Source: Ligilactobacillus araffinosus DSM 20653
GTDB lineage: Bacteria; Bacillota; Bacilli; Lactobacillales; Lactobacillaceae
Direction of reading: 5' to 3'
Assembly (NCBI RefSeq): GCF_001435375.1
Contig: NZ_AYYZ01000025.1
Coordinates: 1 to 64,000, forward strand
Length of the DNA stretch: 64,000 nucleotides
The notes beneath the pieces were generated by a model. It made no database searches. It saw only the letters and a list, made by a program, of their open reading frames with translations, and was not told the DNA's origin. Position numbers and translations under genes: made by a program. Every line of letters starts with the position of its first letter. Within the stretch, counting starts at the first letter, position 1. Of this stretch, positions 46,205 to 54,481 are shown in pieces.

Positions 46205-47677
46205 TTATTTTTCTTGCGCAAATAATTCTGCAAGAACCTGATGATAATTCTGCATTTTGAGTGCGGATTTCAGCTCCGCCTGTTTCTTTTTTTCTAATCC
46301 GAGCATAGCAACATCCACCGGTCCACTTTGGCAACACTTTTCATTATGATGAACCGTTCGATTTTCCTTAAATGCATCCAAAATGAATTGCCGTTTGCAT
46401 TGTTCAGTATGGATATAAGCAATCATCTGATTGAGTGCTGCCGATTTATCTTGTCGATGCTTTGTAAAAAAGCTTTCAAGTCGTGGAAGTGAAATTTGGG
46501 TATTAATGAACGCCTTCAAAAATTGATGATTTTCATCTTGAAGGTCTTTCAATAGTTCCGGGTGATGATAATAATAGTCGATTTCATTTTTTTGCGGGGC
46601 CGAATCGATCTGCATTGTATATTGCAAGCTTTCATCTCCCGGAACATACAATAAGATTGCAATACTTTGCTGCCCATCACGCCCGGCACGTCCAATTTCC
46701 TGAACATAACTTTCAAGATCCGCCGGCAAATGATAATGGATCACATATCGGATATCTTTTTTATTCACACCCATTCCAAATGCACTCGTCGCACAGATCA
46801 CATCTAGCTGATTTTCAATAAATTGATGCTGAATTGAAAACCGATCTTCCAAGTTTAAATCTGCATGATACGCTGCAACCCGCAAATTTGTTTTCCGCGT
46901 TAAAAGTTCAACAATTTCATCCGCTTTTTTCTTACTTGAAAAATAAATCAACCCCGGTCCTTGAATCGTGGTCACTAATTCAAGCAGCCGATCATTTTTT
47001 GCCATTTCCGATTCAACTTCTTCAACGTTCAAAAAGATATTCGGTCGGTCGATCGAATACCGAATCACTTGCGAATCATCTTCAAACCGCAGTTGCTTTT
47101 TGATCGTCATCTCAACCTCATGCGTTGCGGTTGCGGTCAAAGCCAACGTTAACGGTTGCCCAAGCAGCTGCCGAATCTTTCCTAAAATCAAATAATCCGG
47201 CCGGAAATCCGGTCCCCACTTTGCAATGCAGTGGGCCTCATCAACTACCAACAACCCAATTGGCAACCGCCGAAGTTGGTTAAAAATCAACTCATTTTGC
47301 AAAATTTCTGGCGAAGCAAAAATAAACTGGTAATTCGCTAAATTATGCAACACAAAATCCCGTTCCTGTCCCGTTAATTTTGAAGTCAGCGCTACTACTT
47401 GAGAAATTCTGTTATATTTCATTTGTTCAACCTGGTCTTGCATTAATGAAATCAGCGGTGAAATGACCAAAACCCGTTGGTGAGTGAACTTCCCATAAAG
47501 CTGATAGCAAAGTGACTTCCCGGTTCCTGTTGGTAAAATCGCCAGAGTGGAATGGCCTTCAACCAAGCTCATTAAGGTTTCAGCTTGACCGGGTTTAAAA
47601 TTCTCAAAGCCGAATTCTTGTTTTAAGACTTGCTGTAATTTCGTTTTAATTTCAATTTCATTCATTGCATTCACCAT
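46205..47677 (-). CDS. recQ: RecQ-family ATP-dependent DNA helicase
   Basis: 490 aa. Superfamily 2 helicase motifs: I ILPTGTGKSLCYQ, II VVDEAHCIAKWG (DEAH), III ALTATAT, V CATSAFGMGVNKKDIR, VI QEIGRAGRDGQ. Short form: after the zinc-binding region (CKRQFILDAF ... NEKCCQSG) the HRDC domain is missing, as in RecS-type helicases of Bacilli. Two in-frame starts, 47677 and 47665; both overlap the upstream gene end, indicating coupling. Confidence 0.92.
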   Translation of the reverse strand: MVNAMNEIEIKTKLQQVLKQEFGFENFKPGQAETLMSLVEGHSTLAILPTGTGKSLCYQLYGKFTHQRVLVISPLISLMQDQVEQMKYNRISQVVALTSKLTGQERDFVLHNLANYQFIFASPEILQNELIFNQLRRLPIGLLVVDEAHCIAKWGPDFRPDYLILGKIRQLLGQPLTLALTATATHEVEMTIKKQLRFEDDSQVIRYSIDRPNIFLNVEEVESEMAKNDRLLELVTTIQGPGLIYFSSKKKADEIVELLTRKTNLRVAAYHADLNLEDRFSIQHQFIENQLDVICATSAFGMGVNKKDIRYVIHYHLPADLESYVQEIGRAGRDGQQSIAILLYVPGDESLQYTMQIDSAPQKNEIDYYYHHPELLKDLQDENHQFLKAFINTQISLPRLESFFTKHRQDKSAALNQMIAYIHTEQCKRQFILDAFKENRTVHHNEKCCQSGPVDVAMLGLEKKKQAELKSALKMQNYHQVLAELFAQEK

Positions 47678-48698
47678 GAGTTTTCATAATTGCATAAAGC
47701 CGAAATTTCAAAAACGGCATTTCAAAGCCCTGTTGCTGTAATTCAGCATACCGCCACTGGTCAATATCGGGTTCAGCATAGACCCTTGACAAAATCTTCA
47801 AGTCAGATTCACTTAAAACTTTTTCGTACGGAAAATCCGGCTGGAAAATTGCCAATACTTGTAAATGTTCCTCAATCGTACTGCGCCGTAACCGCCGTAT
47901 TTGAATAATTTGATCAACCGTTTTTCCATCGTTAAATAACATCGCAGTTTGATGAATCGTCGGCGTTAATGCACCGGGTAAGGCAGTGATTTGAACAAGT
48001 TGACCAATTTTAAGGTTTGACCGTGCCTGAATAAAGGCTGCTAATTGTAATGCCAGATCCCGCCACGTCCATGAAACCTCTAACGGACTAATTCCAAGCT
48101 GGGAGGCAATCTGACCATCTGACAATCCATTTTGGGTATGTCCAACTAATTTAGCGGTAAAAAGATCAGCTTTAGCAGGATCACATTGATCTAAGAATTG
48201 CGTAAGACATTCTGAAATTTCAGCCGCTAGCATTTCAAAAGTGTTAACTTGCAACCAACTTTTAATTACGAACTGCGCCTTTAAGTTCTGATTCGCAACG
48301 TAATAGTTTGAATTGTGATAACGATACTCCGAAGCAACCTGAACCATCAATAATAAAATTGCTTGCCATAACTGATAATCAAATTTTTGATTTAATTCCG
48401 GATGGTCCACAAATGAATATCTTGTTCGATGAGTCGCAATTACTTCCTGTCCTTGAGAAGTCAATTGCAATCCCTGGGCTGAAGATTGTAACCATTTTTG
48501 GGCAATCAACTCATCGATCACATCATTAAATTTTTTAACATCAAATCGCGGAACGGCGTTTAAATAATCCAAATAGTGGTACCGTAATCCCCAAAACAAT
48601 ACTGATCCGGTCCGCTTATTCGTTAAAATTTGCCGTAAAACGGTTGCTTTTCGCGGCTGCCGCTGATCAAAAAAATGCAAAAGATGCCAATCAGCCAC
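47658..48698 (-). CDS. Helix-turn-helix protein (YpbB-like) partner of RecQ
   Basis: 346 aa from GTG 48698, selected because GGGAGG lies 7 bases upstream; an in-frame ATG at 48767 has no such site. The protein is soluble and helical. It contains a helix-turn-helix-like segment (QNGLSDGQIASQLGISPLEV) and ends in a wH-like region. The gene overlaps the start of recQ (stop at 47658), and the YpbB-recQ pairing is common in Bacilli, so it likely assists RecQ in DNA binding. Function otherwise unknown. Confidence 0.82.
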   Translation of the reverse strand: MADWHLLHFFDQRQPRKATVLRQILTNKRTGSVLFWGLRYHYLDYLNAVPRFDVKKFNDVIDELIAQKWLQSSAQGLQLTSQGQEVIATHRTRYSFVDHPELNQKFDYQLWQAILLLMVQVASEYRYHNSNYYVANQNLKAQFVIKSWLQVNTFEMLAAEISECLTQFLDQCDPAKADLFTAKLVGHTQNGLSDGQIASQLGISPLEVSWTWRDLALQLAAFIQARSNLKIGQLVQITALPGALTPTIHQTAMLFNDGKTVDQIIQIRRLRRSTIEEHLQVLAIFQPDFPYEKVLSESDLKILSRVYAEPDIDQWRYAELQQQGFEMPFLKFRLYAIMKTHGECNE

Positions 48699-48775
48699 TA
48701 TGTTGCCTCCCTTCGTCATTATGAATATCAAAATTATAGCATTTTTAACAGGCGATTTGCTTTTCAAGGCATAAT

Positions 48776-48800
48776 AAAAAGACCGTTAACCGGTCTTTTT
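48776..48800 (-). terminator. Intrinsic terminator after ribU
   Basis: AAAAAGACCGGTTAACGGTCTTTTT on the minus strand: arms AAAGACCG / CGGTCTTT with a tight loop, 4 bases past the ribU stop. Confidence 0.85.
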
Positions 48801-48804
48801 AGAA

Positions 48805-49350
48805 TCAATTAATGAACACTTTCCTTAATTTCGGAACCAACAAAGTTGTTAAACCGCCAATCACGATCCCTTTGATCAAGTTAAACGGTACAACTCCTAG
48901 TAAGACTAATTTAACAAGCGGAATGGTGATTTTCATTCCGAGAACCTTAATGTATAATGGCGTAATGACCCAATAATTAGCAGCAGCCATGATCACCGTC
49001 ATCACTAATGTTGCAACCGCAATTGCTCGAACATAATGCTGGATACCCGCTTTTGAAAAATAATTAAAGATTTCGATAAAGACAACTAATGCAATTGCAT
49101 CCGCCAAAACACCAATCAAGTTACTAATTGACATTCCTGCCAAAATCAAATGCAAAAGTTCCTTAATTAGCAGTGCAATATAACCATCTTTACGTCCAAA
49201 AATCAAAAATGCTAATAAAATTGGAATTCCAGAAAAATCCAACGTCATGTACGGAACAATTGGAATGATCGGAATTGCAATATACATCAAAAGATATGCC
49301 ATCGCCCCTAAAAGGGCCGCAATCGTTAAATTTCGCCATGATTTCTTCAT
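48805..49350 (-). CDS. ribU: Riboflavin ECF transporter substrate-binding protein RibU
   Basis: 181 aa, six membrane segments, the S component that captures riboflavin and associates with the shared ECF energising module (encoded elsewhere). Signature segments near the N-terminus are YIAIPIIPIVPYMTLDFSGI and LAFLIFGRKDGYIALLIKEL. It is preceded by an FMN riboswitch whose final hairpin includes the ribosome binding site, so expression should fall when FMN is plentiful. The organism may depend on imported riboflavin; no rib biosynthesis genes are in the window apart from ribT. Confidence 0.95.
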   Translation of the reverse strand: MKKSWRNLTIAALLGAMAYLLMYIAIPIIPIVPYMTLDFSGIPILLAFLIFGRKDGYIALLIKELLHLILAGMSISNLIGVLADAIALVVFIEIFNYFSKAGIQHYVRAIAVATLVMTVIMAAANYWVITPLYIKVLGMKITIPLVKLVLLGVVPFNLIKGIVIGGLTTLLVPKLRKVFIN

Positions 49351-49357
49351 AAAAAAA

Positions 49358-49384
49358 TCCTCCTAAATCAAATTTAGAAGGAGA
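49358..49384 (-). promoter_or_regulatory. Hairpin hiding the ribU ribosome binding site
   Basis: CTCCTTCTAAAT then TTG then ATTTAGGAGG on the minus strand: a stem that buries the AGGAGG of ribU. A T-run follows, so it may also terminate transcription. It is the presumed expression platform of the FMN riboswitch. Confidence 0.75.
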
Positions 49385-49429
49385 TACATGCAAACAACCT
49401 GACACCGCTGCCAGTTGCAAATCTTTTTG

Positions 49430-49539
49430 TATCTTCTTCCATCCAGACTTTACTGTCGGTACCGGAATTTCACCGGTTCGATCCTTTCGGAGTAGCGGAC
49501 TATCACCGCCGGTCGGGAATCACACCCTGCCCTGAAGAC
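49430..49539 (-). ncRNA. FMN riboswitch (RFN element)
   Basis: Minus-strand sequence has the conserved RFN blocks: TCTTCAGGGCAGGGTG at the 5' side, GACCGGCGGTGATAGTC, GAACCGGTGAAATTCCGGT, and CAGTAAAGTCTGGATGGAAG at the 3' side. It directly precedes ribU, as in other Firmicutes, and is expected to shut off riboflavin uptake at high FMN. Confidence 0.95.
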
Positions 49540-49599
49540 ATTTCAGATTATTATTTAGTTTAAGTTAATTCTAATTTTAAATTTTCTAATTGTCAAAAG

Positions 49600-50337
49600 T
49601 TAAAATCGTTTTCCTTCGACTAATTTTTCAAGGCTGCGAATTTCGTTATGTGATAACGGTCGAAATTGGCCTGCCGTTAATCCATCAAGTGTTAAGAAAC
49701 CATACTTTTCACGTTTCAGCTTTTTCACCGGGTGACCAACTTTTTCAAGCATCAATTTTACTTGGTGATACCGGCCTTCATGAATCGTTAATGACACAAT
49801 TGCCGTGTCACTGCGTCTATCACTTGATAAAATTTTCGCCTTAGCCGGTGCAGACTTATGCTTAGCATCCAACTTCACCCCTAAACGCAAATGTTTTAGG
49901 TCGTCATTCGTTGGAATTCCCTTCACCTTTGCTACATAGGTCTTTTCAATTTTGTATCGCGGATGCATCAACATATTGGCTAATTTACCGTCATTCGTCA
50001 TGATCAATAATCCGGAAGTATCGTAATCTAACCGACCAACTGGATACAGTCGAACCGGAATGTCGCTAAAATAATCTGTAACGACTTTCCGCCCCTTATC
50101 ATCTTTGACAGCTGAAATCACTCCACGCGGTTTATAGAAAAGAAAATATTCCTTTGTCTCCGCCTGTTCAATTAGCTTGCCATTGACTTCAACTGCGTCG
50201 TTACCCGTTACCTTCATTCCTAATTGAGTGACAACTTTCCCGTTGACCTTCACCTTGCCGTCCAAAATCATCTTTTCGCTTGCTCGCCGTGAAGCAACGC
50301 CAGCTTGAGCCATTACCTTTTGCAATCGTTCTGCCAT
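49600..50337 (-). CDS. rluB: Pseudouridine synthase RluB
   Basis: Makes pseudouridine at position 2605 (E. coli numbering) of 23S rRNA. 245 aa. N-terminal S4 RNA-binding domain (ERLQKVMAQAGVASRRASE) followed by the RsuA/RluB/E/F catalytic domain with aspartate in YPVGRLDYDTSGLLIMTND. The start codon shares one base with the scpB stop. The scpA-scpB-rluB arrangement is conserved in Firmicutes. Confidence 0.95.
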   Translation of the reverse strand: MAERLQKVMAQAGVASRRASEKMILDGKVKVNGKVVTQLGMKVTGNDAVEVNGKLIEQAETKEYFLFYKPRGVISAVKDDKGRKVVTDYFSDIPVRLYPVGRLDYDTSGLLIMTNDGKLANMLMHPRYKIEKTYVAKVKGIPTNDDLKHLRLGVKLDAKHKSAPAKAKILSSDRRSDTAIVSLTIHEGRYHQVKLMLEKVGHPVKKLKREKYGFLTLDGLTAGQFRPLSHNEIRSLEKLVEGKRF

Positions 50338-50933
50338 TATTCTTCCTCCTTTCCAATCGTCTTTTCAAATAATTCCATTAAATCATTTGGATCATTTTCA
50401 TCATCATTTGATTCATCAGCTTCGTTCTCTGGAAGCGGCGGTAATTCATCTAATGACTTGATACCAAAATGATCAAGAAATTTTTCTGTCGTTGAGTATA
50501 AAATCGGACGTCCTGGAACATCCAAGCGACCGTCTTCTTTAATTAATTCCAACGCTATCAACTTTTGAATCATCCCGCTCGCCTTGACACCGCGAATCGC
50601 TTCAATATCAATTCGGGTAATTGGTTGCTTATAAGCAATGATCGATAGCGTTTCGATTGCTGCTTGGGAAAGTGTGGTGGTTGCCGGAGCTTCAAAATAG
50701 CTTTTGATCAACGGGGCAAACGCCTTTTTAGTCGTAAATTTAACCGTTTCGCCAGTCTGAACCAATTCAAAACTGCAATTTTTATCAGTATTATACTTTT
50801 TCTCCAGTAATTTTAACTGTTCATTGATCGCCGGTTTTAACAATCCTGTTAAATGAGCAAGATTGGTAATCGAAATGCCCTCATTTCCGCTTACAAAAAT
50901 CAGACTTTCAACTTTTGCTTGGTTTGACAGCAT
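50337..50933 (-). CDS. scpB: Segregation and condensation protein B
   Basis: Winged-helix dimer of the Smc-ScpAB condensin. 198 aa. The conserved TLSQAAIETLSIIAYKQPIT and IRGVKASGMIQKLIALELI segments define ScpB; the C-terminus is acidic (EADESNDDENDPND). It overlaps scpA by 26 bases and rluB by 1 base, a tightly coupled operon needed for chromosome segregation. Confidence 0.96.
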   Translation of the reverse strand: MLSNQAKVESLIFVSGNEGISITNLAHLTGLLKPAINEQLKLLEKKYNTDKNCSFELVQTGETVKFTTKKAFAPLIKSYFEAPATTTLSQAAIETLSIIAYKQPITRIDIEAIRGVKASGMIQKLIALELIKEDGRLDVPGRPILYSTTEKFLDHFGIKSLDELPPLPENEADESNDDENDPNDLMELFEKTIGKEEE

Positions 50934-51726
50934 TCTTCGTTCCTCTTTCTAAAATAATTGGTCCTAACTGAGTCGTTTGACTAACAGTCACTTCGCCCCG
51001 TTTGGTTAATTCAAGCAGTGCCAGAAAAGTTGTTACCAGCTGTTCAACTTCGATTTGATCACCAAATAGGCTTTGAAATTCAAGTGGTTGCGCTGCTTGC
51101 TGCATTCGGTGTTGCACCCGTTTGATTTCGCCTTTAATGGTGTATTTTTCAGTTTCAAGTTTTCGCCGAACCGGTTTAGCAATTTTCCGCTGAGCAATTA
51201 TTCGGGCAAACGCATGTTGCAATATTTCCGTTGATAACTCTTCATCTGACAACTTACCAAGTTTAGCATCTGCCGGAATGGCTGCCTGCTCACGTGAATA
51301 TTGCTTTTGCCGCTCAATTGCAAGAACCTGCAACTGAGCTCCGGCATCCTGAAATGTTTGGTGAAGAATCAATTGCTGAACTAACTCTTCCCGCGGATCC
51401 TCATAATCTTCTTTAAATTCTTCTACTTGTTCCTGTTCGGTTGGCAGCAACATTTTACTCTTAATGTTCAAGAGCATTGCCGCCATAACCAAATACTCCC
51501 CAGCAACATCGAGCTGCAACGTCTGCATTTGATGTAAGTAATCGATGTACTGGGCAGTAATTTCAGCCATTGGAATGTCATTGATATCCATCTTATTTTG
51601 CCGAATCAAATGCAATAACAAATCCAACGGGCCTTCAAATTTTTTAACTTTAAACGTTAATTGATGATCGTTATTCGTGTTTGCTTTCATTTTGGTGTTC
51701 CCATTTTGCAATAATTGAAGCAACAT
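50908..51726 (-). CDS. scpA: Segregation and condensation protein A
   Basis: Kleisin subunit linking Smc and ScpB. Up to 272 aa from ATG 51726 (GGGAAG upstream); the in-frame ATG at 51690 gives the more usual N-terminus (MKANTNNDHQLTFKV) and 260 aa. The N-terminal Smc-neck-binding region contains FEGPLDLLLHLIRQNKMDI. The C-terminal winged helix is at about residues 200-265 (TTFLALLELTKRGEVTV). The start lies within ribT, giving overlap in either case. Confidence 0.94.
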   Translation of the reverse strand: MLLQLLQNGNTKMKANTNNDHQLTFKVKKFEGPLDLLLHLIRQNKMDINDIPMAEITAQYIDYLHQMQTLQLDVAGEYLVMAAMLLNIKSKMLLPTEQEQVEEFKEDYEDPREELVQQLILHQTFQDAGAQLQVLAIERQKQYSREQAAIPADAKLGKLSDEELSTEILQHAFARIIAQRKIAKPVRRKLETEKYTIKGEIKRVQHRMQQAAQPLEFQSLFGDQIEVEQLVTTFLALLELTKRGEVTVSQTTQLGPIILERGTKNAVKPSKS

Positions 51727-52039
51727 CGAGGCTTCCCATCATCTTACAATCTGGATATTGATGAGCGACTTCATCTAACACTTGATTATATGCGATTTGG
51801 CTTCGCTCTGACGGTGACAGTGCAATTTGTCGAATCACGACAATCTCGTCACTGACTTCGACCCCGACGATTCCGCTAAAATCCCCATTTTCGTTACGCC
51901 ATAAATAAAGAACCCGACTATCGTCATCCTGATACCAGGAAATTTCAGCTTCAAGGCGGTTAACGTCCTTTAATCCAGGAATAAAGGACAACAGCCCCAT
52001 CGCAATTTTCTTATAGCCGCTCTTATACTTAACTAACAT
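51671..52039 (-). CDS. ribT: RibT-like GNAT protein
   Basis: 122 aa, soluble. N-terminal MLVKYKSGYKKIAMGLLSFIPG and IVVIRQIALSPSERSQ are typical of RibT, a GNAT-fold protein historically attached to riboflavin loci; no acetyltransferase substrate is established. It overlaps scpA and heads the ribT-scpA-scpB-rluB run. Here the riboflavin link is only positional, as ribU is about 2 kb downstream. GGAGATTTAAA precedes the ATG. Confidence 0.85.
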   Translation of the reverse strand: MLVKYKSGYKKIAMGLLSFIPGLKDVNRLEAEISWYQDDDSRVLYLWRNENGDFSGIVGVEVSDEIVVIRQIALSPSERSQIAYNQVLDEVAHQYPDCKMMGSLDVASIIAKWEHQNESKHE

Positions 52040-52134
52040 TTTAAATCTCCTATAAATGCTTTCCTCTTATGCAAGGATATAACCTTTTTACGTTAATGTA
52101 CCATATTTCAATCTGAATGACAAAAAGGTTAATT

Positions 52135-52998
52135 TTAATCATTCAAAATCAGTAGGCCGTCTTCTTGGTGAACAAGGCCGGCCTTCATCAAGTGACCAAC
52201 TGCTCGTTTAAAGGCTCCTTTACTGATTCCAAAATATGCTTTGATCTCATCCGGACTGCTCTTATCCGTATATGGCAATACGTGAGCTTGGGAATGCTGC
52301 AAAGCTGCTAAAATCATTTGCGCATCGTCACTAATTGCTTCAAATGCCCGCGGCTTTAATGATAAATTCAATTCACCGCGATCATTGACACCGATCACCC
52401 GCGCATTGACCACTTCACCCAACCGCGGTTCAACTTCCCGTTCAGACGGATGAATAAATCCTAACTGGTAATCATTTGTAATGACATGGGTTCCCGTAAT
52501 CTTTAACATGTAAACCGTTGCGGTCACATCTTTATTTTTCATTGAAGTATCCGCCTTATCACTGACTCCATGAAACATTGAATCAGTTGCAAGTTTGCCC
52601 CAAATGCGGCCTTTATCGTCAACTGATAATGCAACCATTAATCGATCGCCTTTTGCTGGCCAAAGTTCAGCCATTGCCGGCATATCATCCATTGAAACGA
52701 CAACGTCTTTATTCGGCAAACCAATGTTGACAAAGACACCCAAATTGCGTTGAACCTTAACAACCGTTCCCCAAGCATACTTATCAATCCCGCTTTTCGG
52801 TGGATTCTTCGTTAATTGAAGTTCATGATTTTCATTTTCATAGGCCCAACCAGAGATTTTTGATCCCATCTTCGGCATTTTGATCAGTTCATTTTTATCC
52901 AATTTAAATGTCAAGCCATCAATTTGCGCAAAAACAAATTCATCATTTTCATCCGTTACTGTTGCCGTAACGTTCTGTGCCATAATATCCTTTAACAT
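52135..52998 (-). CDS. cvfB: S1-type RNA-binding protein CvfB (YitL-like)
   Basis: 287 aa. Several S1-like OB folds (residues about 10-210, for example KVQRNLGVFVNIGLPNKDVV and GTHVITNDYQLGFIHP), then a C-terminal winged helix (EIKAYFGISKGAFKRAVGHL). This architecture is that of CvfB, an RNA-binding regulator of virulence and biofilm in staphylococci. Start ATG 52998 is close to GGTGAAG; a second in-frame ATG at 52983 is possible. Monocistronic or co-transcribed with the DUF441 gene upstream. Confidence 0.9.
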   Translation of the reverse strand: MLKDIMAQNVTATVTDENDEFVFAQIDGLTFKLDKNELIKMPKMGSKISGWAYENENHELQLTKNPPKSGIDKYAWGTVVKVQRNLGVFVNIGLPNKDVVVSMDDMPAMAELWPAKGDRLMVALSVDDKGRIWGKLATDSMFHGVSDKADTSMKNKDVTATVYMLKITGTHVITNDYQLGFIHPSEREVEPRLGEVVNARVIGVNDRGELNLSLKPRAFEAISDDAQMILAALQHSQAHVLPYTDKSSPDEIKAYFGISKGAFKRAVGHLMKAGLVHQEDGLLILND

Positions 52999-53014
52999 AT
53001 CTTCACCTTTTTAC

Positions 53015-53470
53015 CTATAAACTTAAATGCAACAATGAAATAATTACAAAGGTAATCCCACTCGCAATTACTGGTCCCGCAGCGATTCCCTTAAAAAGAA
53101 CCACTCCAAGAATCGTTCCGAATACCAACGCAACCGTGACCTGCGGCGAAACTGATAACTGGTTGACCCCCCATTTTGAAAGGATTGCAACTAAGATTCC
53201 ACATCCAATCGCAACCCAGCCGCCAGGTGACTTAAAAACATCAATTAAATCTCTGAACCCAATTTGACCAGTCGCAATCGGAATTAAAATTGAAATTGAA
53301 ATAATCGTAACACCCCAGTTGATTCCTTTACTATGGATCGTTTCCATCCATTTTTGAGCAAACGGCAATAATTTCAATAACATAACAACCAGCGTTGCAA
53401 AGATCAATGAATTATTCTTTCCCAAAATCGCCACTGCTAAAATTAATGCTAAAAATAGCCAACTTTCCAT
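53015..53470 (-). CDS. DUF441 family membrane protein
   Basis: 151 aa, four membrane segments, Gly/Ile/Val-rich. [20 protein letters not shown] at the N-terminus and [20 protein letters not shown] in the middle fit the DUF441/YeaL family of unknown function. GAGGAA precedes the ATG. 16 bases upstream of cvfB. A minus-strand terminator lies further upstream, isolating it from the accessory island. Confidence 0.88.
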   Translation of the reverse strand: MESWLFLALILAVAILGKNNSLIFATLVVMLLKLLPFAQKWMETIHSKGINWGVTIISISILIPIATGQIGFRDLIDVFKSPGGWVAIGCGILVAILSKWGVNQLSVSPQVTVALVFGTILGVVLFKGIAAGPVIASGITFVIISLLHLSL

Positions 53471-53546
53471 CGTTAATTCCTCGTTTCAAAATCTAATACC
53501 CCCTATTCTACCGGAATTAACGTTTTTTTTCAAAATTGCTTGAGAT

Positions 53547-53579
53547 AAAAAAAACTTCACTCCGTATCTGGAGTGAAGA
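53547..53579 (-). terminator. Orphan terminator-like hairpin
   Basis: CTTCACTCC / GGAGTGAAG stem with a loop of six bases, followed by eight T on the minus strand; no annotated gene ends here. Confidence 0.6.
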
Positions 53580-53751
53580 TCAGGTTGATATTCTTTCACT
53601 CACCTACTAGAATGAAAGCTCCTTCATCAACCATTTTTAGTTTAACTCCTTGATAATCATGATGCAAATAATTTGATTTGTAGTTATTGCTAATTAACTT
53701 TGCAATTTCTTTTATTCAGTCTATATCGTATAACCAAACACTCTTCCTCCA

Positions 53752-53794
53752 ATATATTGTGTTTGAAGCATAGATATAAGCCATATATTGTGTT
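53752..53794 (+). repeat. Direct repeat pair upstream of the Cas2-like gene
   Basis: ATATATTGTGTT occurs at 53752-53763 and again at 53783-53794, 31 bases apart (about three helical turns). The second copy overlaps a possible -35 (TTGTGT). This spacing fits a regulator-binding site. Confidence 0.6.
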
Positions 53795-53833
53795 ATCATT
53801 TAAACAGTTACTGATATGAAAGTGGGGAGAATA

Positions 53834-54112
53834 ATGAATAAAACTTATATGATTTCTTACAATTTAAAATCACGTAACCGGAAATATTTTGATATTCTTC
53901 GACTAATTCAAAATTTAAACGGCAGTAATATCCATTTACAAGAATCCTTATGGCTTGTAAAAACCAATGAAACTCCAGAAACAATGTATGAAAAGTTCTA
54001 TCAGATTCTCGATAACTATGACTCACTCTTCATCTGCGAACTCATGCCTAATTATCAAGGATTAGCATCCCCTGCCGATTGGAATTTTATTGAAAAGTAT
54101 ACCTTTAACTAA
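53834..54112 (+). CDS. Orphan Cas2-like ("SinR family") small protein
   Basis: 92 aa from ATG 53834, with GGGGAG upstream. The pattern NKTYMISYNLKSRNRKYFDI at the N-terminus, a central helix, then ESLWLVKTNETPETMYEK and YDSLFICELMP matches the Cas2/VapD-like ferredoxin fold annotated as SinR family in lactobacilli. It is not related to the Bacillus SinR repressor. There are no cas1, other cas genes or CRISPR repeats nearby. Function unknown; nuclease or toxin-like activity is known for some Cas2/VapD relatives but the catalytic Asp typical of Cas2 is not clearly conserved. Confidence 0.7.
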   Translation: MNKTYMISYNLKSRNRKYFDILRLIQNLNGSNIHLQESLWLVKTNETPETMYEKFYQILDNYDSLFICELMPNYQGLASPADWNFIEKYTFN

Positions 54113-54150
54113 ATAATTTAGCCTTAAATAAAATTTATTAGCATTCATTA

Positions 54151-54179
54151 TTGAAGATAGTAAAAGTTACTGATATAAT
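54151..54179 (+). promoter_or_regulatory. Promoter of tRNA-Ser
   Basis: TTGAAG (54151-54156), 17-base spacer, TATAAT (54174-54179), 13 bases before the tRNA. Confidence 0.75.
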
Positions 54180-54191
54180 ACTATCTGTTAC

Positions 54192-54279
54192 GGAGAGTTG
54201 GCAGAGTGGTAATGCAGCGGACTCGAAATCCGCCGAACCGGCTATAACCGGCGCGCAGGTTCAAATCCTGTACTCTCCT
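54192..54279 (+). tRNA. tRNA-Ser (anticodon CGA)
   Basis: 88-nt class II tRNA. Acceptor arms GGAGAGT (54192-54198) and ACTCTCC (54272-54278), discriminator T, D-arm with GGCAGAGTGGTAATGC, anticodon stem-loop GCGGA-CTCGAAA-TCCGC giving anticodon CGA (codon UCG), long variable arm (CCGGCTATAACCGG) and T-arm GCAGGTTCAAATCCTGT. The 3' CCA is not encoded. It has its own promoter and terminator. Confidence 0.96.
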
Positions 54280-54304
54280 TATTAATGAATCTTATCCTTT
54301 ATTG

Positions 54305-54340
54305 AAACACCGTAAATCGTTGATTTTACGGTGTTTTTAT
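54305..54340 (+). terminator. Terminator after tRNA-Ser
   Basis: AAACACCGTAAATC pairs with GATTTTACGGTGTTT around a TGTT-like loop, followed by T-run. Confidence 0.85.
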
Positions 54341-54380
54341 TTTGCTTAATTCATATGTTTTCGTATGTTTTGATAGTTTT

Positions 54381-54410
54381 GTTGCACACTTGTTGCACAC
54401 ATTGCACAAT
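54381..54410. repeat. Tandem TTGCACA repeats beside tRNA-Ser
   Basis: TTGCACAC at 54382 and 54393 and TTGCACAA at 54403, period 11 then 10 bases (one helical turn). It resembles a cluster of protein-binding sites, possibly integrase arm-type sites or the scar of an element next to a tRNA. No integrase gene is in the island. Confidence 0.5.
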
Positions 54411-54481
54411 ATTAAATGTGTTTTCCTTCTATGTGTAAATAACAAAAACAGAACATACCAACTAAGGATGTCCTGTGTATT

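Larger units (their letters stand above)
53471..53833. other. Gene-poor stretch before the Cas2-like gene
   Basis: 363 bases. A minus-strand terminator-like hairpin (cttcactcc 53555-53563 / ggagtgaag 53570-53578, plus T-run) has no clear gene upstream of it. A 12-codon minus frame (MVDEGAFILVGE, after AAGGAG) lies just before it and may be a very short peptide or a remnant. Two direct repeats sit at the right end. Confidence 0.4.

Noticed and set aside
53834-54112. Active CRISPR-Cas locus around the Cas2-like gene
   Set aside because: No repeat-spacer array, cas1 or other cas genes are seen; only two 12-base direct repeats are present.
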